Of a stretch of 34,864 nucleotides of DNA, positions 31,507 through 34,864 are shown in pieces. The DNA is from Pleurobrachia bachei. Lineage: Eukaryota; Ctenophora; Tentaculata; Cydippida; Pleurobrachiidae. The stretch's first letter is position 1, and each line of letters opens with the position of its first letter. The translations under genes and the position numbers were made by a program. The notes beneath the pieces are model-generated. The model ran no database searches, was not told the DNA's origin, and worked only from the letters and a program-made list of their open reading frames with translations. Where the stretch lies: positions 1-34,864 of the forward strand of contig AVPN01000397.1 in assembly GCA_000695325.1 (NCBI GenBank), given 5' to 3'.

Positions 31507-34500
31507 TTTACTCCTCTCAGAGGTACACGTGTTATAGAGGGTACAGGGTGTTAATTCTGGATCTTTTCCCACTCTTGGCGTTTCCAATTTTAAAATTCTC
31601 CACCTTTTCTCATCAAAAGACTGCCCTTATGCGGTAAAAGGCACATATAGTTAGGGGACGTGTGGGAACCCAATCACACGTGACTAGTTCCCACACAGTA
31701 CCCCTCTACTGTAGAACTGATCAGGGTATATCACGTGTCTAATCAGGGTCACGTGACTAGTTCCCACGGTTGGTGCTACCAACATTTCCCAACACAGTAT
31801 CACGTGTCTAATCACAAGTTGTTTTCCCACATGTCACGTGACACACCCTAACAAGGTGTAGCTTGTTAGGGTGTGTGAACCGCCCCCTGGAGCAGGGAGG
31901 GGCAGGAGGGTATATAAGGTGATCTCTACGTCAGATGAGGTATCCCCAACCATCGTCAGAACAACGAACAACCACCATCGTCAGCACTACGAACAACATG
32001 TATCTCCAACCTTTCTACCTCCCTGCTGATCATCTGATCCAGCATCACCCTTCCTACAGTGGACCCTATCCCCACATTGTGCTACCTCCCTTCACACCCT
32101 GCTACAGTCCTACCACGGCACCTGGTGGTCTACAATCACCCCTTCTCCATCCTCTACCATCTCCCCTCCAGCATCAAGTGACCAGACCTACTCCTGTTAC
32201 CCCTGCTATCCATACTCCAGCTGTACCAGCGCCACCTGCTGCCCACACCCCTCCAGTACCTGCCAATCCACCTCCAGCATTCCAGTTCCCCTCTCCACCC
32301 TCCACACCTCCCCCAACTGGCAGCCCATTACTTGCCTTTGCCCGGACCCTCCTCTCCCGACAATCCTTCCACGAGTTCCAGCAGTTGGTCACCTGCAACA
32401 CCTTCCCCCGGGACTGCCAGGCTGAACTCCGGGACCTGTGGTGGGAGAGCGTGTACAACAACCACATGGTCAAGACATCCTCTACAAAACTATCCTCCAT
32501 GCAGAAATACCGACTGAGGAAGCGACACCCCCTACCTCGAACTATCTGGGACGGAGAGGCAACATCCTACAATCTCCGTGTGAGCAGCCGGGAGTACCTG
32601 CTGACATACTACGAGAAGAACCCCTTTCCTACTGCTGATGAGAGGAGAACTATAGCCAGGGAGACTGGATCTTCCTACAAATCTGTCAGCCACTGGTTCA
32701 AAAACAGGAGGAACAGGAGCAAGAAATCCTCTGCTGATACTACCTCGTCCACTGATACTACTTCTACCTCCTCCCCTCCTGCTCACACCAGCCCTGTTGT
32801 TACATCTCCTGTTGAGGCTTCCTATCTTCCTGCATACCACATCCAATCCTATCCTGCTGCTGCCTACAATCATGCAGCCCTGCCTTCTATCTCGGCCTTG
32901 GAACAGCTAGCTGACAGTGTGCTATTCGGACAGTGAACAATGTGATACAGTGTGATTATTTGAGTCTGTTTTGAGACTATTTATCTATTTATGATCTATT
33001 TATTTCTGATATGAAACGACGTGTTTTGAATTGTCTCTTAGGGAACCGGGTGGTAGGAAATGGTATAACCATTTCCCGAATCTAACCAACCGTTCTCTTT
33101 GTGACCAACCCTTCCTATTCCATAACCACATTCCACAAGAATTGTCACTCGGGTACCCGGTTAGGATGGCAGGAAATGGTCTAACCTAATCTAACCATCC
33201 CTTATCCCAATCCTAATCATGTCCCTTCTTCCAGTGTGTATCCTACCTACGACTTCGCCTGTCCTATCACTGATAGTGTTGAAGGAGTAACCCATGCACT
33301 ACGTACCACCGAATACCACGACAGGTACATACCTCCTCTCTCTCTCCTAATACTAGTCTGATTAGAGATGGGCTCCTGATGTGTCATGATGTAATCACGG
33401 TTGCTATAATACACATCGCCCCCATGCAGGGATCCCCAATACTATTGGTTCATTGAGCAATTGGGACTAAGGAGACCACACATTTGGGATTACAGTCGAC
33501 TAAACCTGACACACACTCTACTGAGGTATAATGTGTAATTGTTTTTTTGTTTGTTTGTTTGTTTGTTTGTTTCTTTGTTTCTTTGTATTTCTGTGTATTA
33601 CAAAACAGGGTATACAGTTCACTAATCCTATTACTTGTTCTCATTCTCCTTCAACCGGACCAAACAACTCGTTCCAGAACACAGCCCGACGGACGACCCT
33701 CGATTCCCAACTGTCAGGGGCATTCTTCGCAGAGGTACATGTAGTGTAATTAATTAATTAATTAATTGGTTTCTCCCCGGAATATCTGCTAATAAACACG
33801 ACTTGTTCACTTCCCACCAACAGTGCTCAATCGGGATCTCTGAGATTCGAATAACAAAGTGAAACGATTTAGATCAAGATGGTCTAAAACGTTTCACTTT
33901 TTAATCATCTGCTAATAAATGTAATTCCCCCCATTAGGTTTGACGGTTGATGCCCTGCGACAGTTCATTATCCTACAAGGGAGTGCCAAGTCAATTGTTC
34001 AGATGAGTTGGGATAAGATCTGGGCAATCAACAAGAAAGTTATCGATCCCATTGCTCCAAGGTAATCTACAAATTTATCTTACTATCTCTCTCTCTCGCT
34101 CTCTTTCTCTCTCTTTGAGAGAGAGAGAGAGAGAGAGACTCTCTCTCTCTCTCTCTCTCTCATTCAGGTTCACTGGATTGGAGAAGGCGTCTATGGTACC
34201 AGTTAGTGTTGCTGGAGTCCAGGATTGTAAGAAGATGTGCCCTAAGCACCCCAAAAACACTGATGTTGGTAAGATAATGGTCCTTCAAAACGATTCGAAA
34301 TGATTCATACTTCATAGAGTTTCTCTCAGAAAAAATGAAGAACTTGCAGATAAGAGAGAAGTAATAAACGAGTAGGAGAGACTAGTTAGGGGGATTGAGG
34401 GTCATCCCTCCCTCTCTAAATCCCTACCTCCCCTATCACCAGGCGAGAAAGAGGTGTATTACGGCACCAAGGTGTACATAGAGGGAGAGGATGCTAACGA

Positions 34501-34561
34501 TCTGGGACTTGGTCAAATGGTGACCATGATCAACTGGGGTAACATGACTGTGGATCAATAA
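20663..34561 (+). CDS. EPRS1: Glutamyl-prolyl-tRNA synthetase gene, 5' part (EPRS)
   Basis: Exons were placed by translation and GT-AG sites: 20663-20962, 21181-21289, 21456-21641, 24124-24258, then 5-6-7 in three copies (only the copy ending at 30509 leads on correctly), 33235-33324, 33430-33525, a doubtful exon ending at 33734, 33938-34061, 34168-34268 and 34443-34538 or 34561. The order is a GST-like N-terminal domain, a Lys/Ala linker, then the class I GluRS catalytic core ([46 protein letters not shown]) and the start of the anticodon-binding domain ([20 protein letters not shown]). In animals EPRS charges tRNA-Glu and tRNA-Pro in the cytosolic multi-synthetase complex. WHEP repeats and ProRS are not in the window. 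The gene hosts three other genes in its introns. Confidence 0.9.
20963..21180 (+). other. EPRS intron 1
   Basis: GTAGGC donor and TTTCTACCCAG acceptor. Nothing recognised inside. Confidence 0.8.
21752..21942. repeat. Repeat flanking the gap, left copy
   Basis: About 190 bp beginning CCGG plus a G run and ending in CCCCCTTTTT at the gap edge. Matches 23847-24035 almost base for base, differing mainly in the G-run length. It contains a perfect 11-bp stem (GGCAGTTAAGT/ACTTAACTGCC, loop TGTAC) at 21825-21851. Confidence 0.9.
21943..22919. other. Assembly gap (977 N)
   Basis: Run of N in EPRS intron 3. Nothing can be said about its content. The open frames through it are artefacts of translating N. 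Confidence 1.
22965..23065. repeat. MITE-like element, copy 2, with 10-bp TIRs
   Basis: 101 bp bounded by AACCGACCGA and its reverse complement TCGGTCGGTT, with a core including GGTCACGTGGC. Same family as 1446-1544. No clear target duplication was found. Confidence 0.65.
23066..23397. other. EPRS intron 3, nothing recognised
   Basis: No gene or repeat could be supported. It carries a few weak splice-like motifs, and open frames under 80 codons on both strands. Confidence 0.4.
23398..23765. repeat. Pyrimidine-rich microsatellites with a foldback
   Basis: Long CT, CACTTT and TCTA runs on both sides of an inverted repeat. The arms AAGTTTGAAGTTCAAATCAG plus CTAATG at 23476-23501 and their near reverse complement at 23551-23580 enclose about 50 bp. 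The foldback may be a small non-autonomous element inserted in a microsatellite. Confidence 0.75.
23847..24035. repeat. Repeat flanking the gap, right copy
   Basis: Second copy of 21752-21942, lying directly upstream of EPRS exon 4 and carrying the same 11-bp hairpin (from 23917). Direct copies on the two sides of a scaffold gap suggest that the contigs overlap or that alleles were placed in series. Confidence 0.9.
24124..24258 (+). CDS. EPRS1: EPRS exon 4: HIGH-motif exon
   Basis: Phase 1 on both sides. Encodes [12 protein letters not shown], then [20 protein letters not shown], ending QQSFKG. The class I ATP-binding HIGH signature is intact. Its last 52 bases recur at 26727-26778 as part of the tandem duplication. 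Confidence 0.95.
24497..25714 (+). CDS. HNK-1-type carbohydrate sulfotransferase, copy 1
   Basis: Intronless 405-codon frame from ATG at 24497 inside EPRS intron 4. The frame extends 11 codons upstream but only from GTG, so ATG is preferred. An N-terminal hydrophobic stretch ([11 protein letters not shown], 4-14) followed by basic residues fits a type II Golgi signal anchor. The 3'-phosphate PAPS-binding motif is clear at 173-189 ([17 protein letters not shown]). The 5'-phosphosulfate motif at about 124-133 reads [10 protein letters not shown], where the family usually has CPVPKVGSTN, so the Lys is Glu. A late HILKLETL block matches the family's C-terminal region. The HNK-1/CHST8-14 family (Sulfotransfer_2) transfers sulfate from PAPS to glycans. 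The acceptor is unknown, and the altered 5' motif leaves activity in doubt. Confidence 0.85.
   Translation: MDFLKLLILPLLLPNYRSLKCERERIGEKATFLLCPDSPSNFRCTKPQKPPLIPSTEDSIPNCPTTLNESVTLCPKGTQFSDVMEDRHTRLSEACTELSNLIPGNPPRDLLLFRDVGERSMIWCPVTESGSDNILTLFCPFYLTARDCSSPLKRSILKRMMKLQPHEGAGSARVIIVRHPFERALSFYRSKIEDLGNGDNYLSEIFYVMMLPHRHIPHHIYSYKNELIEHAWMTAYTIAPLLKQGKLAEAKKARKSIKTPPRLEGVSDQNPYEDPLSATFEEFIRSLLSGSLQNVWPDIADKCAPCTVRYTHILKLETLNCELPNVFDELGMDEFSDVDGIHLNRNPSRPLDKSDLYDYYSTLPDGLLDKLAQWWAVECQMFGYDCERFVCEVKQWRKDNPDMAR
25715..26038 (+). other. 3' flank of sulfotransferase, hairpins, end of intron 4
   Basis: Two hairpins lie here: 25888-25954 (AGCAACTTT...CTGGAAAAC against GTTTTCCAG...AAAGTTGCT) and 25957-25987 (TTTCCCAACGTT against AAACGTTAGGAAA). 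They recur in the other copies at 28410-28509 and 29648-29747. They may be a foldback element or a structured 3' UTR. The intron ends ACATACTCCCAG at 26038. Confidence 0.6.
26039..26726 (+). CDS. EPRS1: EPRS exons 5-7, copy 1
   Basis: Exon 5 is 26039-26208 ([19 protein letters not shown]), exon 6 is 26334-26418 ([18 protein letters not shown]) and exon 7 is 26578-26726 ([17 protein letters not shown], then [18 protein letters not shown]). Exon 7 does not reach its normal end: after LEEH it runs in frame into a copy of the last 52 bases of exon 4 ([18 protein letters not shown]) and that exon's donor. A transcript of this copy would therefore repeat part of the catalytic core in frame. Confidence 0.85.
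27019..28236 (+). CDS. HNK-1-type carbohydrate sulfotransferase, copy 2
   Basis: 405 codons, the same start context and motifs as copy 1. It differs at six residues, all in the C-terminal part (for example IEDLS for IEDLG, HRPIP for HRHIP, SLHNVW for SLQNVW, WWHVEC for WWAVEC). The N-terminal ~180 codons and the 3' flank are essentially identical. Either a recent paralogue partly homogenised by gene conversion, or the second allele of one gene placed in tandem by the assembler. The degenerate 5' PAPS motif (TESGSDN) is shared by both. Confidence 0.8.
   Translation: MDFLKLLILPLLLPNYRSLKCERERIGEKATFLLCPDSPSNFRCTKPQKPPLIPSTEDSIPNCPTTLNESVTLCPKGTQFSDVMEDRHTRLSEACTELSNLIPGNPPRDLLLFRDVGERSMIWCPVTESGSDNILTLFCPFYLTARDCSSPLKRSILKRMMKLQPHEGAGSARVIIVRHPFERALSFYRSKIEDLSNGDNYLSEIFYVMMLPHRPIPHHIYSYKNELIEHAWMTAYTIAPLLKQGKLAEAKKARKSIKNPPRLEGISDQNPYEDPLSATFEEFIRSLLSGSLHNVWPDIADKCAPCTVRYTHILKLETLNCELPNVFDELGMDEFSDVDGIHLNRNPSRPLDKSDLYDYYSTLPDGLLDKLAQWWHVECQMFGYDCERFVCEVKQWRKDNPDMAR
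28561..29246 (+). CDS. EPRS1: EPRS exons 5-7, copy 2
   Basis: Exons at 28561-28730, 28856-28940 and 29100-29246 with the same splice sites as copy 1. After LEEQ, exon 7 runs into sulfotransferase sequence and meets a TGA (29264-29266) within about seven codons, so a transcript reading through this copy would terminate. Skipping it is possible, because exon 4 and exon 6 both end in phase 1 and exons 5 and 7 both start in phase 1. Confidence 0.8.
29247..29474 (+). pseudogene. Sulfotransferase tail, copy 3
   Basis: The last ~74 codons of the sulfotransferase ([20 protein letters not shown] to the stop), without promoter or N-terminal region. At the diagnostic site it reads WWAVECQ, matching copy 1 rather than the adjacent copy 2. 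Confidence 0.9.
29799..30509 (+). CDS. EPRS1: EPRS exons 5-7, copy 3 (complete)
   Basis: Exons at 29799-29968, 30094-30178 and 30338-30509. This is the only copy in which exon 7 continues past LEEH to PRHGTKYN (last codon split AA|T with exon 8), matching the human HPRTGNKYNVYPTYDF. It is therefore the copy that joins the downstream exons. The donor is GTGAGT at 30510. Confidence 0.9.
30484..30645 (+). repeat. Three repeats of the exon 7 end and its splice donor
   Basis: The block GACATGG-x-nCCAAGTACAAGTGAGTTGT followed by ATAGAGG occurs at 30491, 30562 and 30608, so GTGAGT donors sit at 30510, 30581 and 30626. Offsets of 71 and 116 bp are not multiples of three, and a TGA follows the first donor in frame (KYK then stop), so only the first donor would give a normal protein. 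Confidence 0.85.
30646..30759. other. EPRS intron 7, nothing recognised
   Basis: AT-rich stretch between the donor repeats and the palindrome, with no gene. Confidence 0.4.
30760..30823. repeat. Perfect 64-bp palindrome
   Basis: CGCCATCTATGGTCGTTCCG continuing through TTTAGAGCAGGC to the centre at 30791/30792, then the exact reverse complement. Each arm is 32 bp with no spacer and no mismatch, and flanks beyond it do not pair. Confidence 0.95.
30799..31333 (-). pseudogene. Decayed C-type lectin-like secreted protein, antisense to EPRS
   Basis: On the minus strand an ATG at 31333 opens a signal peptide ([20 protein letters not shown]). About 150 bp on, after a possible intron (GGTAAAG to CCTTTAG), the sequence reads [12 protein letters not shown], a stop, [27 protein letters not shown], and then, in another frame, EENTFVEQ and YWLGIYC. 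That is the C-x3-GW-x-x-F...CY...A-x-x-C-x4-AH...YWxG signature of a C-type lectin-like domain in the right order. At least one in-frame stop and one frame change are present, so the copy looks dead unless the sequence contains errors. The C-terminal half of the domain is not visible: the frame ends at the palindrome, which may have replaced it. Confidence 0.55.
31334..31676. repeat. Spacer with long CT microsatellite
   Basis: A pyrimidine tract at about 31402-31501, ending in an uninterrupted (CT)n of about 46 bp (31456-31501), then mixed sequence. No gene. Confidence 0.8.
31677..31918 (+). promoter_or_regulatory. Compact promoter of the SIX-type gene: five CACGTG boxes and TATA
   Basis: CACGTG occurs at 31677, 31732, 31750, 31801 and 31835, in two repeated contexts (CACGTGACTAGTTCCCAC and TATCACGTGTCTAATCA). 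A GC-rich stretch (GGAGCAGGGAGGGGCAGG) and TATATAAG at 31911-31918 follow. CACGTG is the E-box bound by bHLH-type factors such as USF, MITF/TFE or Myc/Max in animals. Which of these would act here is unknown. Confidence 0.7.
31841..31876. repeat. 15-bp perfect hairpin in the promoter
   Basis: ACACACCCTAACAAG, loop GTGTAG, then CTTGTTAGGGTGTGT, directly after the last CACGTG and 35 bp before the TATA box. It could extrude or bind a dimeric factor. Confidence 0.8.
31998..32936 (+). CDS. Divergent SIX-type homeobox transcription factor
   Basis: Intronless frame in EPRS intron 7. It is open from ATG 31935, but that lies only 17 bp after the TATA box, so transcription likely starts beyond it. The next in-frame ATG at 31998 (MYLQPFYLP) is preferred, giving 312 residues. 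About residues 20-110 are Pro-rich. Residues 112-187 match the second half of a SIX domain ([14 protein letters not shown], then [19 protein letters not shown], the SIX hallmark). Residues 186-245 are a 60-residue homeodomain ending [14 protein letters not shown], with Lys at position 50 as in SIX proteins. The first half of the usual SIX domain is missing. The C-terminal tail is Ser/Thr/Pro-rich and ends [16 protein letters not shown] proteins regulate sensory and mesodermal development, often with EYA through the SIX domain. With half of it absent, EYA binding is doubtful. Confidence 0.85.
   Translation: MYLQPFYLPADHLIQHHPSYSGPYPHIVLPPFTPCYSPTTAPGGLQSPLLHPLPSPLQHQVTRPTPVTPAIHTPAVPAPPAAHTPPVPANPPPAFQFPSPPSTPPPTGSPLLAFARTLLSRQSFHEFQQLVTCNTFPRDCQAELRDLWWESVYNNHMVKTSSTKLSSMQKYRLRKRHPLPRTIWDGEATSYNLRVSSREYLLTYYEKNPFPTADERRTIARETGSSYKSVSHWFKNRRNRSKKSSADTTSSTDTTSTSSPPAHTSPVVTSPVEASYLPAYHIQSYPAAAYNHAALPSISALEQLADSVLFGQ
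32937..33234 (+). other. 3' flank of the SIX-type gene, end of EPRS intron 7
   Basis: Contains GGAAATGGT-ATA-ACCATTTCC (33056-33076), a short perfect hairpin, and a related GGCAGGAAATGGT at 33168. No clear AATAAA. The intron ends in CTTCCAG at 33234. Confidence 0.5.
33235..34561 (+). CDS. EPRS1: EPRS exons 8-13: rest of the GluRS core, start of the anticodon domain
   Basis: Exon 8 (33235-33324) encodes [20 protein letters not shown], then TTEYHDR. Exon 9 (33430-33525) encodes [19 protein letters not shown], then [13 protein letters not shown]. Exon 10 ends at 33734 with [16 protein letters not shown], but its start is unclear (see findings). Exon 11 (33938-34061) encodes [20 protein letters not shown], then [18 protein letters not shown]. 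Exon 12 is 34168-34268 and contains KHPKNTDV. Exon 13 starts at 34443 and contains [11 protein letters not shown] and MINWGN. It either stops at TAA 34559-34561 or is spliced at a GTAACA donor at 34539, the same hexamer used by exon 2. Confidence 0.85.
33541..33600 (+). repeat. TTTG microsatellite in EPRS intron 9
   Basis: Tandem GTTT/TTTG units followed by TTTCTTTG variants, in a position that could act as a long polypyrimidine-like tract before the doubtful exon 10. Confidence 0.8.
33856..33900. repeat. 18-bp hairpin in EPRS intron 10
   Basis: AAAGTGAAACGATTTAGA and its reverse complement with one mismatch (TCTAAAACGTTTCACTTT), around a 9-base loop. Another short foldback in this locus. 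Confidence 0.85.
34087..34161. repeat. CT/GA microsatellite in EPRS intron 11
   Basis: A (CT)n run, then (GA)n at about 34117-34138, then (CT)n up to the exon 12 acceptor. The three blocks can fold on each other and bring the acceptor close to a strong stem. Confidence 0.8.
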
Positions 34562-34864
34562 CGGGCCCCTGGACTGTTATTCCATTTATAGATACATCAG
34601 TTAATATGTAGTCAGAATAATGAGGTAGTACCTTGCGATTTACAGCTGTCAAAGTGTTCAAAATTTTTTCCCTGCCCGGATGCCTTTTTGCTTTGCAAAA
34701 AGGCATAGCAGGGTTAGGATTCGAAAACGACATTTTGGTATATTAACTAATCGGTAGAGGAACCATTTTGGGGTCACTTTCGTTGCGAGGGTAACGGTAC
34801 AGCCGCGCGCACAACAACCTTACTCCTTCACCAAACACATCAATGGAACGATTTGAAGGACGTG
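34562..34864. other. Downstream of EPRS exon 13; hairpin at 34670-34713
   Basis: No further EPRS coding recognised. ATGCCTTTTTGC-TTT-GCAAAAAGGCAT (34680-34706) is a perfect 12-bp stem, enclosed by an outer CCCTGC/GCAGGG pair (34670 and 34708). It may be intron sequence of a longer EPRS gene. Confidence 0.55.

Noticed and set aside
31935-31997. Start of the SIX-type protein at the first ATG (31935)
   Set aside because: It lies only 17 bp beyond the end of the TATA box, so it is probably upstream of or at the transcription start. The ATG at 31998 is in frame and better placed.
1-34864. A defence system, operon-like cluster or biosynthetic cluster
   Set aside because: The genes are unrelated host genes and retroelements with eukaryotic structure. 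No co-oriented functional set is apparent.

Overview
This is a eukaryotic, almost certainly animal, nuclear window. It holds spliced genes with GT-AG introns, genes nested inside introns, LTR and LINE retroelements, microsatellites and a 977-base assembly gap. The gene families (TADA2B, EPRS, a SIX-type homeobox, an HNK-1-type sulfotransferase, C-type lectin-like and Ly6-like secreted proteins) are metazoan. One LINE protein family, found three times, is one I know mainly from cnidarian and sponge genomes, so a non-bilaterian animal is my best guess. The species cannot be read from the sequence.

Layout. (1) 1-6413: mostly intergenic DNA with one clear gene, an intronless SAGA adaptor TADA2B on the minus strand (2737-3981), then an 8-bp satellite, a ~36-bp minisatellite and two 3'-terminal LINE fragments. 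(2) 6414-20240: a 13.8-kb composite Ty3/gypsy (Mag-like) element on the minus strand. It is bounded by LTRs and a 5-bp GAACT target duplication and contains four more LTR copies, several partial gag-pol copies, a LINE fragment and a stray Ly6-like host exon. (3) 20246-34561: a glutamyl-prolyl-tRNA synthetase (EPRS) gene on the plus strand, from its 5' UTR to part of the GluRS anticodon-binding domain. Its introns hold a carbohydrate sulfotransferase (two full copies plus a tail), a decayed antisense C-type lectin and an intronless SIX-type homeobox gene with its own TATA promoter.

Two themes stand out. First, the window is full of near-identical local duplications: the Ty3 mosaic, EPRS exons 5-7 in triplicate with the sulfotransferase, and a ~190-bp repeat on both sides of the gap. 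Some may be real recent rearrangements, but allelic copies stitched together by the assembler would look the same. Second, EPRS works as a host for unrelated genes in its introns. The visible EPRS exons are mostly well conserved, but the KMSKS-loop exon is poor and one copy path ends in a stop, so whether this locus makes a full enzyme is open. I found no operon, defence locus or CRISPR array. The most distinctive items are the nested SIX-type homeobox with a truncated SIX domain, the phase-compatible EPRS exon triplication whose breakpoints meet at a repeated splice donor, and a perfect 64-bp palindrome.
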